Source: Chromatiales bacterium (GTDB lineage Bacteria; Pseudomonadota; Gammaproteobacteria; Poriferisulfidales; Oxydemutatoraceae). From it: a stretch of DNA of 48,000 nt. The position numbers and the translations under genes were made by a program. Each line of letters opens with the position of its first letter. The first letter of the stretch is position 1. Location: positions 1-48,000 of the forward strand of contig JACONC010000004.1 of NCBI GenBank assembly GCA_014323925.1. The letters run 5' to 3'. The notes below the pieces were generated by a model. The model saw only the letters and a program-made list of their open reading frames with translations. It had not been told where the DNA came from and ran no database searches. Below are positions 37,922 through 46,705 of the stretch, piece by piece.

Positions 37922-39784
37922 ATGCCTGTAGCTAAAACACCTTTACTCGACCAAATTTCATCCCCTGCTGATTTAAGAGCAATGCCGGTTTCGCAATTGC
38001 AACCGCTGTGCGGAGAATTAAGAACATTTTTAATAGATACCGTTACCGCTTACGGTGGCCACTTCGCTGCTGGCTTAGGCGTTATAGAACTGACCGTAGC
38101 ATTACACTATACCTTTAATACACCCGATGATTTATTAGTTTGGGATGTAGGGCATCAATGCTATCCACATAAAATATTGTGCGGGCGTCGTAAACAAATC
38201 TCTCAAATCAGGACTCGTTCTGGTCCGGCGCCTTTTCCTAAACGCTCAGAAAGTCGCTACGATGCTTTTGGTGTTGGACATTCAAGCACTTCGATTAGTG
38301 CTGCCGTAGGCATGGCTATAGCGCAAAAGCTACTCAACAAGAAAAATAAAATAGTTGCGATTATCGGCGACGGTGGTATGACCGCCGGCATGGCTTACGA
38401 AGCGATGAATCATATTGGTTCAATAGGTTCGGATGTGCTGATTATTCTCAACGATAATGAGATGTCGATATCTGATAATGTCGGTGCCATTAGTAATTAC
38501 TTAACAAAAATAATATCCAGTCCGCTTTATACGAATATAAAGCAAAGCGGTAAAAAATTACTCAAACCAATGCCGTCGGTACAAAAATTGGCTAAAAATA
38601 CTAAAGAACATCTTAAAGGTATGATAGTGCCGGGCACTTTCTTTGAGGAGTTAGAAATTAGCTATTACGGTCCTGTTGACGGGCACAATGTTATACAGCT
38701 GGTAAAAACTCTGAAGAATATTAAGAAAAATAATGTTCCTCGCCTTCTGCATATCGTTACTCGCAAAGGCAAAGGTTATCAGCGTGCAGAACAAAAACCT
38801 ACAAAATACCATGCAGTATCGCCTTTTAACCCAAGTGTCGGCTTACAAAAGAAGAGCCAATCGTCTGCGGTTAGCTATACTGATATATTCAGCCACTGGA
38901 TTTGCGATATGGCAGCACAAGACACGCGACTGGTGGCGATTACACCGGCGATGCGCGAAGGTTCAGGTTTGGTAGAATTTCAAAAGCGCTTCCCCGACCG
39001 TTACTTTGATGTAGGTATTGCTGAACAGCACGCTCTCACGCTAGCTGCAGGCTTGGCTTGTGAAAACATGAAACCGGTGGTAGCAATTTATTCAACCTTT
39101 TTACAACGCGCTTACGATCAATTCATACACGATATTGCGATACAGAACTTAGCGGTGATGCTGGCTATAGATCGCGCCGGTGTAGTCGGTCCTGACGGAC
39201 AGACACACGCCGGAAGTTTTGATTTGAGTTTTCTACGCTGTATCCCTAATGTCTTAATCATGACGCCTATCAACGAGCAGATGACTCGTGCTATGCTAAC
39301 CACCGCCTATCAATACAACGGGCCGTCGGCGGTTCGCTATCCGCGCGGCAGTGGTCCTGGTGTTTTACCAGATAATAGCCTAGTACCCCTACCAATAGCG
39401 AAAGCGGAAGTTATTAAACGCGGTAAAGAGATTGCAATACTTGGTTTCGGTAGTCCGACAAATGCCGCTGTTGAAGTCGCTGATAAGTTGAATGCAACTG
39501 TCATTGATATGCGCTTTGTTAAGCCTCTAGACCAAGATCTACTGCTAGAAATAGCAAACTCACATACCTATATAGTTACTCTAGAAGACAATGCTCGTCT
39601 CGGCGGTGGTGGCAGTGCGGTACTAGAATGTCTTGCTCAAAATAATATTTCCAGGCGCGTGTTGACCTTAGGATTACCTGATTATTTTCAAGAACACGGT
39701 ACGCGTACGGAACTGCTGGCAGAAGCAGCATTAGACGCTACCGGCATAGAGCAAGCGATAGAATCGTTTATCGCAAAGGCTTAG
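37922..39784 (+). CDS. dxs: 1-deoxy-D-xylulose-5-phosphate synthase
   Basis: A 620-residue thiamine-diphosphate enzyme of full length. The TPP motif runs GDGGMTAGMAYEAMN to LNDNEMSIS. GVGHSSTSISAA and the catalytic glutamate region DVGIAEQHAL are present, as is the transketolase C-terminal domain. It condenses pyruvate and glyceraldehyde 3-phosphate, the first step of the MEP isoprenoid pathway. Its ATG follows the ispA TGA directly. The 3' end is 1 nt from the convergent galU stop. Confidence 0.97.
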   Translation: MPVAKTPLLDQISSPADLRAMPVSQLQPLCGELRTFLIDTVTAYGGHFAAGLGVIELTVALHYTFNTPDDLLVWDVGHQCYPHKILCGRRKQISQIRTRSGPAPFPKRSESRYDAFGVGHSSTSISAAVGMAIAQKLLNKKNKIVAIIGDGGMTAGMAYEAMNHIGSIGSDVLIILNDNEMSISDNVGAISNYLTKIISSPLYTNIKQSGKKLLKPMPSVQKLAKNTKEHLKGMIVPGTFFEELEISYYGPVDGHNVIQLVKTLKNIKKNNVPRLLHIVTRKGKGYQRAEQKPTKYHAVSPFNPSVGLQKKSQSSAVSYTDIFSHWICDMAAQDTRLVAITPAMREGSGLVEFQKRFPDRYFDVGIAEQHALTLAAGLACENMKPVVAIYSTFLQRAYDQFIHDIAIQNLAVMLAIDRAGVVGPDGQTHAGSFDLSFLRCIPNVLIMTPINEQMTRAMLTTAYQYNGPSAVRYPRGSGPGVLPDNSLVPLPIAKAEVIKRGKEIAILGFGSPTNAAVEVADKLNATVIDMRFVKPLDQDLLLEIANSHTYIVTLEDNARLGGGGSAVLECLAQNNISRRVLTLGLPDYFQEHGTRTELLAEAALDATGIEQAIESFIAKA

Positions 39785-39785
39785 G

Positions 39786-40679
39786 TTAACTGCCGGAACT
39801 GTTTTCTTTGAATAAGGATTTCAAATAGGCTTTGAATTCCTGTCCGATTTCTTTGTTTTTCATTGCTAATGCTACATTGGCTTTCAGATAGCCTAATTTA
39901 TTGCCGCAGTCGTAACGTGTTCCTTTGCAAACAACTGCATACAAAGGCTGGTGTTTCAGTTGTAAAGACATAGCGTCAGTCAACTGTATTTCTTGGTCTT
40001 TTCCTGAAGGTGTTTTTTTTAGATAATTGAAAATACTGGGTTTTAATATGTAACGACCTATTGCAGCTAAATTTTTCTCTCTATTTGTAGTCTTAGGCTT
40101 TTCAATAAAGCGGTTAACTTTCCAAACATCGTCTTCAACTTGTTCACCTTCTATAATTCCGTAGTTGCTGACTTGATCGCGAGCGACTTCCTCTACCATA
40201 ATTAGATTACTTTCATATTTAGCATAATATTCGGTTAACTGCTTCATAGAATTATTATCACTATTAACAACTAAATCATCGGCTAGTATCACTGCAAACG
40301 GTTCCATTCCAATCGACGACATTGCGCATAGTATCGCTGACCCTAAGCCATTAGGCTGTTTTTGACGTATATTGATGCAGCTGATATTAGGTGGAATAAT
40401 ATCATGGACTTTTTCCAATAATTTATGTTTTCCTTTATTTAATAGTATTTGTTCAAGTTCTGGCACACTATCAAAATGATCCTCTATCGCGCGCTTATTT
40501 CTGCCATTTATAAAAATAAGACTGGTAATACCTGCTTTTACTGCATCCTCTGTCGCATACTGAATAAGTGGTTTATCTACTACGGTGAGCATTTCTTTTG
40601 GGTTTATCTTCGTAGCTGGTATAAAGCGAGTACCTAAGCCCGCTACCGGAAACACTGCTTTGCGTATTTTTCTTGCCAT
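39786..40679 (-). CDS. galU: UTP-glucose-1-phosphate uridylyltransferase
   Basis: A 297-residue nucleotidyltransferase. The N-terminal signature is VAGLGTRFIPATKINPKEML, and KPLIQYATEDAVKAGI and FIEKPK also match GalU. It makes UDP-glucose, which GalE (13556) can epimerise. The gene is monocistronic, convergent to dxs and divergent from the Lpp-like gene. No strong ribosome-binding site precedes the ATG. Confidence 0.96.
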   Translation of the reverse strand: MARKIRKAVFPVAGLGTRFIPATKINPKEMLTVVDKPLIQYATEDAVKAGITSLIFINGRNKRAIEDHFDSVPELEQILLNKGKHKLLEKVHDIIPPNISCINIRQKQPNGLGSAILCAMSSIGMEPFAVILADDLVVNSDNNSMKQLTEYYAKYESNLIMVEEVARDQVSNYGIIEGEQVEDDVWKVNRFIEKPKTTNREKNLAAIGRYILKPSIFNYLKKTPSGKDQEIQLTDAMSLQLKHQPLYAVVCKGTRYDCGNKLGYLKANVALAMKNKEIGQEFKAYLKSLFKENSSGS

Positions 40680-40733
40680 TGAAATTTTTGCGCTTGTTTA
40701 GTTAAAGAGGGGCAATATAATATCACAACTTAT

Positions 40734-40762
40734 TTGCATTTTGCTCTAGGCTGTGTTATAAA
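40734..40762 (+). promoter_or_regulatory. Predicted sigma-70 promoter of the Lpp-like gene
   Basis: TTGCAT (40734-40739), a 17-nt spacer and TATAAA (40757-40762) make a plausible sigma-70 promoter. Transcription would begin near 40769, leaving a leader of about 70 nt that ends in a strong ribosome-binding site (ATGAGGAG). Confidence 0.6.
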
Positions 40763-40837
40763 TAATAGTTTATATTGTCTATAGCCAGGCAATAAACTTA
40801 GATCTAAGATAAATAAATTTTTATGAGGAGCAAAAAA

Positions 40838-41086
40838 ATGAAAAAACATGTAATTACAGCACTTGCTGCTGCTGCGGTCACTTTAGCCGGTTGTGGCATG
40901 CCACAAAATCAGATGATGATGATGGAAGAAATGAAATCTCAGTTAAACGAGATTCAATTTCAAGTCAATACTAATGCAGCGGCAGCAGACCGTGCTAAAG
41001 ACATGGCCGAAGAAGCAATGATCAAAGCATCGACAGGAAAATCTATGCAAATGGAGATGATGCATAATAAAAAGATGATGAAGTAA
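40838..41086 (+). CDS. Small methionine-rich Lpp/OprI-like lipoprotein
   Basis: An 82-residue lipoprotein. The signal peptide ends at lipobox LAGC, so C19 would be lipidated. The mature 64 residues form an alanine-zipper-like helix (NEIQFQVNTNAAAADRAKDMAEEA), as in OprI and Lpp, and end with lysine (KKMMK). Braun-type lipoproteins are joined to peptidoglycan through a C-terminal lysine by L,D-transpeptidases, and such an enzyme is encoded next door. Methionine is very frequent: 14 of 64 mature residues. The ATG at 40838 follows AGGAG; the in-frame ATG at 40823 is part of the ribosome-binding region. Peptidoglycan linkage is inferred. Confidence 0.82.
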   Translation: MKKHVITALAAAAVTLAGCGMPQNQMMMMEEMKSQLNEIQFQVNTNAAAADRAKDMAEEAMIKASTGKSMQMEMMHNKKMMK

Positions 41087-41102
41087 TTTCGTTGCTTTTT
41101 AT

Positions 41103-41139
41103 CTAATGGAAAGGGGCTTTTTAGTCCCTTTTTCATTAG
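41103..41139. terminator. Bidirectional intrinsic terminator
   Basis: CTAATG...CATTAG forms an outer stem and AAGGGGC, a six-base loop, GTCCCTT an inner stem. The rightward strand continues into CTTTTTC and the leftward strand into an A/T-rich tract. It lies between the convergent Lpp-like gene and the L,D-transpeptidase gene, and can end both transcripts. Confidence 0.8.
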
Positions 41140-41144
41140 TATAA

Positions 41145-42113
41145 TTAAAAGATATAATCTCTCTTCTCGCGTTGTGTTTTCAGTCGCTCTTGTCTATGCA
41201 TGACCAATGGATATGAACCTAGGTTCACAGGTACTGGAAAACCGCGCGACTCTTTAGCAACACGGATAAATTTCTCCCAATCAACCGGTATTTCCTTATC
41301 TGCTAACAGACGGCTCAATTCTATAATAGCTGCACCCAAGTAACTGCCTAGTACCTGTGGATCATCTCCTTCGTGTGCTTCTAAGTAGGCTACACCCTCC
41401 TCAACTGCAACCTTAAACGGTAGATATTGAATGGTCACTGGCGTCTGACGCGGTGTCATATTAAACAATATCTCGATATCAGCAGGCCGCAAACGTATGC
41501 AACCGTGCGTTACTTTCATACCCACTCCTTCGGGGCGATTTGTTCCGTGTATGAAGTAGCCTGGTAAATTCAATTGCAATGCGTATTTCCCCAACGGGTT
41601 ATCTGCGCCGGGTGGCACTGATCGTGGAAGAATTTCGCCAGCTAGCGCATGTTCTTCGCGCACGCTCTCGGGTGGATACCAAGTCGGTTCTACTATTTTA
41701 TCTATAACTTCAGCATTTGCCTTCGGGGTGAGCCAATCACCACGCCCTATACTGATCGGATAGGTATAAACTGAGGTTTGAGTACTACCCTCAGGGTAGT
41801 AATATATTCTCATCTCGGCCAGATTTATGTAAATGCCACGATAGTCGGAACTTGGTAAGATAAATTGTCCGGGCAAAATAATCTCGCTGCCTTCTTTAGG
41901 CACCCAGGCATCTATATCGGGGTTGGCTATGATCATTTCATCGTAGCCGAGCGAGTATTGCTGACCGAGTGAAACAAAGGTATCGTCGGCTTGTGCTGTG
42001 ACAATGCGCAACGAACCTACTATAATATGGTCTTGATTATAACTAAAATTCGCTGCCCAAACGCTGCCGACAAAACTACTAAGCAGCAAGATAATTTTTA
42101 ATGGATAAACCAT
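41145..42113 (-). CDS. YkuD-family L,D-transpeptidase (ErfK/YbiS type)
   Basis: About 322 residues. A signal peptide (MVYPLKIILLLSSFVGSVWA) is followed by a LysM-like region (DDTFVSLGQQYSLGYDEMIIANPDIDAW) and a YkuD domain with the catalytic stretch HGTNRPEGVGMKVTHGCIRL; the cysteine is near residue 205. Family members make 3-3 cross-links or attach Lpp to peptidoglycan. An ATG at 42122 would add three residues; 42113 gives the better n-region. The gene is divergent from the aminotransferase gene, whose ATG (42115) is 1 nt away. The Lpp-like protein is a natural candidate substrate. Confidence 0.92.
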   Translation of the reverse strand: MVYPLKIILLLSSFVGSVWAANFSYNQDHIIVGSLRIVTAQADDTFVSLGQQYSLGYDEMIIANPDIDAWVPKEGSEIILPGQFILPSSDYRGIYINLAEMRIYYYPEGSTQTSVYTYPISIGRGDWLTPKANAEVIDKIVEPTWYPPESVREEHALAGEILPRSVPPGADNPLGKYALQLNLPGYFIHGTNRPEGVGMKVTHGCIRLRPADIEILFNMTPRQTPVTIQYLPFKVAVEEGVAYLEAHEGDDPQVLGSYLGAAIIELSRLLADKEIPVDWEKFIRVAKESRGFPVPVNLGSYPLVMHRQERLKTQREKRDYIF

Positions 42114-42114
42114 A

Positions 42115-43272
42115 ATGAACATTATAAAAGAAATTGCCAGTGAATTTCCACATAATTATGTAGTACATCTAAATCATGCTGGTATAGGACCGTGGCCAAT
42201 GCGCACCGTGCGGGCGATATACGATTTTGCCAAAGAAAATGCATGCTACGGTGCGATGCGGTCACCAAACTGGTCTAAACGGGCTAGCGAATTGCGTGGC
42301 GTGATTGCTGAACTGATAAACGCTGAAAATAAAGACGAAATTGCTTTACTCAAAAACACCTCAGAAGCCCTATCAACCATCGCTTATGGTATTGACTGGG
42401 TTAATACTGATAATATCGTTGTAGGTATGCAGGAGTTCCCGTCTAACAGAATAGTTTGGGAGTCTCTACACCATACTAAATCGGTAGAAATACGGGTTAT
42501 AGACTTATATGCAGTTGATACACCTGAGCGCGCATTAATTGAAGCGACTGACAAGCATACCAAATTAATTGCAGTAAGTTCTATACAGTATGCCACCGGC
42601 TATCGTATGGATTTAGATACTCTAGGGCAATATTGTCATAATCATAATATCTTGTTTTGTGTAGATGCGATACAAAGCCTAGGGGCAGCGCCGCTCGATG
42701 TGCAGAGCAGCTGCATAGATTTTTTGGCCGCCGATGCCCATAAATGGTTACTGGCACCTGAAGGTATTGCTCTATTCTACTGCCGGAACTCGCATATATC
42801 TAAACTAAAATTAAATCAATATGGATGGCAAAGTTTAGAAGATTGTAATAATTACGATGCTCTTTATAACGAAGCTGATAAAATGAAATGGCAACTTAAA
42901 GCTGATGCCGGGCGGTTTGAATGTGGTAGTTTGAATCATTTAGGGATTTATGCGCTCCATGCCAGCTTGAGCTTATTGAATGAGGTTGGCATGCAAGAGG
43001 TATATAAGCGGGTTAGTCAAAATGCGACTTATATAGCCAATAATTTAGATAAAAACCGCTTTGCATTGTTGACGCCCAACAACGAAAATCAACGCGGCGG
43101 AATAATCAGCTGTATAGCATTAAACAGCGATAATAAGGATTTATTCGACTATATGATAGCGCAAAATATATTTTGCGCTTATCGTGGCGGCGGCATACGC
43201 TTGTCTCCGCATTTCTACAATACTATAAAAGATTTAGATAGTGCACTTGAGTTGCTACACAAATACAGCTAA
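42115..43272 (+). CDS. Class V PLP-dependent aminotransferase
   Basis: A 385-residue fold-type I PLP enzyme of the cysteine desulfurase / isopenicillin epimerase class. K210 in ADAHKWLLAPEG should bind PLP, and D184 (FCVDAIQSLGA) should contact the pyridine nitrogen. The region where SufS/IscS carries its catalytic cysteine lacks a comparable residue, so a desulfurase role is doubtful. RGGGIRLSPHFYNT is the usual substrate-binding end. The start is fixed by the ATG at 42115. It ends convergently with holB (4-nt overlap). Substrate is unknown. Confidence 0.82.
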   Translation: MNIIKEIASEFPHNYVVHLNHAGIGPWPMRTVRAIYDFAKENACYGAMRSPNWSKRASELRGVIAELINAENKDEIALLKNTSEALSTIAYGIDWVNTDNIVVGMQEFPSNRIVWESLHHTKSVEIRVIDLYAVDTPERALIEATDKHTKLIAVSSIQYATGYRMDLDTLGQYCHNHNILFCVDAIQSLGAAPLDVQSSCIDFLAADAHKWLLAPEGIALFYCRNSHISKLKLNQYGWQSLEDCNNYDALYNEADKMKWQLKADAGRFECGSLNHLGIYALHASLSLLNEVGMQEVYKRVSQNATYIANNLDKNRFALLTPNNENQRGGIISCIALNSDNKDLFDYMIAQNIFCAYRGGGIRLSPHFYNTIKDLDSALELLHKYS

Positions 43273-44225
43273 TTGTTATAGTATGCTTTACGCCACTCTA
43301 GCAAGCTACCTTCTAATAGCAAACGAGGATTTATATTTTGTTCGGCAAGCCGACAACGTTCTATCTGCCGCGGATGCAACCAATACAGTAAGTTTGATAA
43401 ATTACTTCGGCTCACCGAAACTTCATTATCATTTGCTAACACTCCTTTAGCTTGTTGCATTATAGTGCGCTGCAAGTATTCCAATAGCCATTGTTGAATC
43501 TCCATACTGGATTTTTCATGCCAATGCTCAACGAACTCATGGGTCGGCAGACGCTTTGCTAACCATCGCTCTAATTCCTGATAAAACAAGGATTTATTTT
43601 CATTATCTATAATATTATTTAATACTCCTAAAGGACTATTATTAGAAATTGTTAATTTGTGTTGTGCTGCTTCCTCAGTAATAGACATCTGCTCGGCAAG
43701 CCAAGTCACTGCCTCGCTACCGGGTTCTTTCAAGTAAATGTGATGGCAGCGGCTGCGTATAGTCGGTGTTAGATTAGAAGGTTGCCTACAGGTCATCAAA
43801 ACAACAGTCTCCGGTGGTGGTTCTTCCAGCGTTTTAAGTAAGCTATTTGCTGCCGCATAATTTAAGCTATCGGCTTCTTTTAATAATACTATCTTGTAGT
43901 ATGGGTACTGTCGGCCAATGTGTAGAAAGTCTATCGCGCTGCGTACTTGTTGCACTTTAATTTGTTGCTGCTCGGCTTCAATTACCAAGCAATCAGGATG
44001 ATTACCTGATAAGAATATGCGACAGCTATCACAATTCAAGCATGGTTTATCAATATTATCTTGCGCACACAATAAGCTACAACATAATCTGAGTGCAAAA
44101 TCATTAACCCCACAACCGATACGACCATGTAATAATATTGCGTGCGGCACAGTTTTCAGGCGTAAATAATGTTGCCAATTTTGCCATGCTTCGCGCTGCC
44201 ATGGGTAAAGGTTTTTTTCAATCAT
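43269..44225 (-). CDS. holB: DNA polymerase III subunit delta'
   Basis: A 318-residue clamp-loader subunit. The AAA+ core has a degenerate P-loop (HGRIGCGVNDFAL, no GKT), as expected for delta'. Zinc cysteines include CLNCDSC and an upstream cysteine. LLKTLEEPPPETVVLMTC and IRSRCHHIYLKE are the sensor/SRC-type motifs. It helps open and load the beta clamp. It follows tmk by 2 nt in the fabF-pabC-mltG-tmk-holB order seen in E. coli. Confidence 0.92.
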   Translation of the reverse strand: MIEKNLYPWQREAWQNWQHYLRLKTVPHAILLHGRIGCGVNDFALRLCCSLLCAQDNIDKPCLNCDSCRIFLSGNHPDCLVIEAEQQQIKVQQVRSAIDFLHIGRQYPYYKIVLLKEADSLNYAAANSLLKTLEEPPPETVVLMTCRQPSNLTPTIRSRCHHIYLKEPGSEAVTWLAEQMSITEEAAQHKLTISNNSPLGVLNNIIDNENKSLFYQELERWLAKRLPTHEFVEHWHEKSSMEIQQWLLEYLQRTIMQQAKGVLANDNEVSVSRSNLSNLLYWLHPRQIERCRLAEQNINPRLLLEGSLLEWRKAYYNN

Positions 44226-44227
44226 AT

Positions 44228-44848
44228 TTAATTATGTCGTCCAACGAGTGGTTCTAGCTGTTCAATAATTGCCTGCGTTACTTGTGCAATACTTTGCTCA
44301 GCGTTAACTACCTTAATACGCGCAGAGTTATTCTTGGCACATTGCAAATAAGCCTGGCGTACTCGCGTGAAGAATGCCTCATTTTCTCTTTCAAACCTAT
44401 CTAGTGTAGCAATATTTAGTCGCTGCCATATATATTTAGGATCCATATCTAATAAAATAGTCAAATCGGGCATTACCGATACTGCCATTCTATTCAGCTG
44501 TGCAATATAATCTAATTGAATGTCACACCCTCCGCCTTGATATGCGTAACTAGAATCCACATAGCGATCGCAAATTACCCAGCAACCTCTTTGCAACTTT
44601 GGCTTTATTTTTTGTACGATATGCTCAGTGCGAGCGGCATAGAATAATAGTAATTCGGTTATTTCAGATGTTGGATGCTCTGATTCGAGGAGCCATCGAC
44701 GGATTTCTTCCCCCAATCGCGTACCACCGGGTTCTTGTGTAGTATAAGTATCTATCCCTTTACTATGCAAATAATCAGCTAGTTTGGCAATCTGTGTGCT
44801 TTTGCCAGTTCCTTCCACTCCTTCCAGTGTGATCAATTTGCCGTTCAT
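44228..44848 (-). CDS. tmk: Thymidylate kinase
   Basis: A 206-residue P-loop kinase: GVEGTGKS at 10-17, DRY motif in CDRYVDSSYAYQGG, and a TLDRFERENEAFF lid-region stretch. It phosphorylates dTMP to dTDP. Its ATG overlaps the mltG stop by 4 nt. Confidence 0.96.
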   Translation of the reverse strand: MNGKLITLEGVEGTGKSTQIAKLADYLHSKGIDTYTTQEPGGTRLGEEIRRWLLESEHPTSEITELLLFYAARTEHIVQKIKPKLQRGCWVICDRYVDSSYAYQGGGCDIQLDYIAQLNRMAVSVMPDLTILLDMDPKYIWQRLNIATLDRFERENEAFFTRVRQAYLQCAKNNSARIKVVNAEQSIAQVTQAIIEQLEPLVGRHN

Positions 44849-45864
44849 CGCTTTAATTGATATTTTCTAACTGCCTTAAGATGATCCTCATAAGTCTCAG
44901 AAAAATGATGGCTACCATCTCCTTTAGCAACAAAATACAAATAATCACTCAATGTTGGGTTCATCACCGCAGTAATCGATGAAAGACTAGGCATCGCAAT
45001 GGGTGTCGGCGGTAAGCCTTTATATATGTAGCTATTATACGGCTGCTTTTCTTTTAAGTCACGCGAACGAAGGTTACCGTCGAAGCGGTTTCCCAACCCA
45101 TATATCACCGTAGGATCGGCCTGCAAAGGCATATTTTTAGTCAAGCGAGAGATAAAAACTCCTGCAACGAGTGGTCGTTCTGTTGCTATAGCAGCTTCTT
45201 TTTCTACGATAGAAGCGAGAATTAATGCTTCGTATGGTGATGTTAAAGGTATACGCAAGTCTCGAGCTTGCCAAGCTTCTGCTAAAGTAGCTTGCATCTT
45301 ATCATAGCCTTGCTGCAATAGGTCGAGCGCATCGCTGCCTTTGATATAGTAATAAGTATCGGGGAAAATCAATCCTTCAGGGGATGGCTGTGATATGCCT
45401 AAGCGATCGCTGATATCACTGTAATCAGTGGTTGCAACATTAATCGAGGGAACGGCTTGCATAGCTTCTAAAATTTGCCGTAGTGTATAGCCTTCTATAA
45501 TGCTAAACTTTCTTTGTAGCACTTGACCTGAGAACGCATTATCTAGAAATTGGCGGAATTTCATATTCGGCTTGAGTAAATATTCGCCGGCTTTTATTTG
45601 CCCAGCAGATGTTTGTGCCAGATATATGTATAGTGCGATATACCAATGCAGTGGTGCAATGCCTTGATATGGCTGCAGTATCTGCTCATTATGCATATTT
45701 TCTAGTATTTGTATTAAACTGTCGCCTTTTTGGATATAAAAGCTACGATCTTCGCTTATATCTATAGATTTTTGGTATATTTGTTGCCTAAAATCAAAAA
45801 GTAAAGTAAAAGCTACAACGATAGCAAAAACGATCACAATAATTATAATGCTTCTTAGCTTCAT
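44845..45864 (-). CDS. mltG: Endolytic murein transglycosylase
   Basis: A 339-residue protein with one N-terminal membrane helix (about 5-24) and a periplasmic YceG domain. The motif ASIVEKEAA places the catalytic glutamate at E221. PLQADPTVIYGLG and GLPPTPIAMPSLSSI are family signatures. It cleaves nascent glycan strands and limits their length. It overlaps pabC by 4 nt at its start. Confidence 0.95.
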   Translation of the reverse strand: MKLRSIIIIVIVFAIVVAFTLLFDFRQQIYQKSIDISEDRSFYIQKGDSLIQILENMHNEQILQPYQGIAPLHWYIALYIYLAQTSAGQIKAGEYLLKPNMKFRQFLDNAFSGQVLQRKFSIIEGYTLRQILEAMQAVPSINVATTDYSDISDRLGISQPSPEGLIFPDTYYYIKGSDALDLLQQGYDKMQATLAEAWQARDLRIPLTSPYEALILASIVEKEAAIATERPLVAGVFISRLTKNMPLQADPTVIYGLGNRFDGNLRSRDLKEKQPYNSYIYKGLPPTPIAMPSLSSITAVMNPTLSDYLYFVAKGDGSHHFSETYEDHLKAVRKYQLKR

Positions 45865-46697
45865 AGTGCAATGCCAACTTCAGAAAAAGCAAATGACCGC
45901 AACAAGCGATGCACTACTGCGACATCATAACTATTTGCTTCTATGCTACGCACTGGCCATACACGTATTAATGCATTGCAAAAGAATAATCCATCCGCCT
46001 CTAATATGGCTTGTCGATCTATAGTCTGTTGCTTGACAGCGATGTTGTGTCGTTGGCATTGTTCTAGAATCCATTCTCGCATCACACCTTGGATTCCGCA
46101 GTTATCTAATTTTGGTGTTTTTAACACATTATCACTGATGATGAATAAATTGCTCATGGTGCCTTCTATCGCATTGTTGTAGTAGTCAAACATAATACCC
46201 TCGTGATATTCGTCTTGCCATTCCATACGCGCAAGTACTTGTTCTAAGCGGCATAAATGCTTAATTTTAGATAAAGTCGGGTTGTATCCGAGCCGCTGCT
46301 TACAAAAACACACATCTACTCCGTTGCGATAGAGTTGCTCAGAGAATGTTTGCCGGTGTTGAAGGAGTGCAATGCGCGAAGGTTTTGCTGACGGTTGTGT
46401 TTTATAGCCTGATGCACCAACGCCGCGAGTAATGATGATTTTTATAACGCCATTAGACTGTGCATTGCGGGATAATGTAAATACTTCTTTTTCTAATTCA
46501 TCTAGATTATTAAAAACAATTCCTAACTGCTTGCAACCATAGATTAATCTATCGGTATGTTTTTTCCATAGACAAGGCTTGCCGTCGGCAACTGCTATTG
46601 TTTCAAAGACCCCGTCACCATAAGCCAAACCTCTATCAGCAATAGATACATAATCAGTTACCTGACCATTGACTAAAGCTGTGGCTATATCTGACAA
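45861..46697 (-). CDS. pabC: Aminodeoxychorismate lyase
   Basis: A 278-residue class IV PLP enzyme. GLAYGDGVFETI near the N-terminus, IKHLCRLEQVLAR with the likely PLP lysine, and EGTMSNLFI match PabC. It converts 4-amino-4-deoxychorismate to p-aminobenzoate for folate. Branched-chain aminotransferase-like enzymes are related, but the length and the position between fabF and mltG favour PabC. Confidence 0.92.
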   Translation of the reverse strand: MSDIATALVNGQVTDYVSIADRGLAYGDGVFETIAVADGKPCLWKKHTDRLIYGCKQLGIVFNNLDELEKEVFTLSRNAQSNGVIKIIITRGVGASGYKTQPSAKPSRIALLQHRQTFSEQLYRNGVDVCFCKQRLGYNPTLSKIKHLCRLEQVLARMEWQDEYHEGIMFDYYNNAIEGTMSNLFIISDNVLKTPKLDNCGIQGVMREWILEQCQRHNIAVKQQTIDRQAILEADGLFFCNALIRVWPVRSIEANSYDVAVVHRLLRSFAFSEVGIAL

Positions 46698-46705
46698 GAT
46701 TGTGA

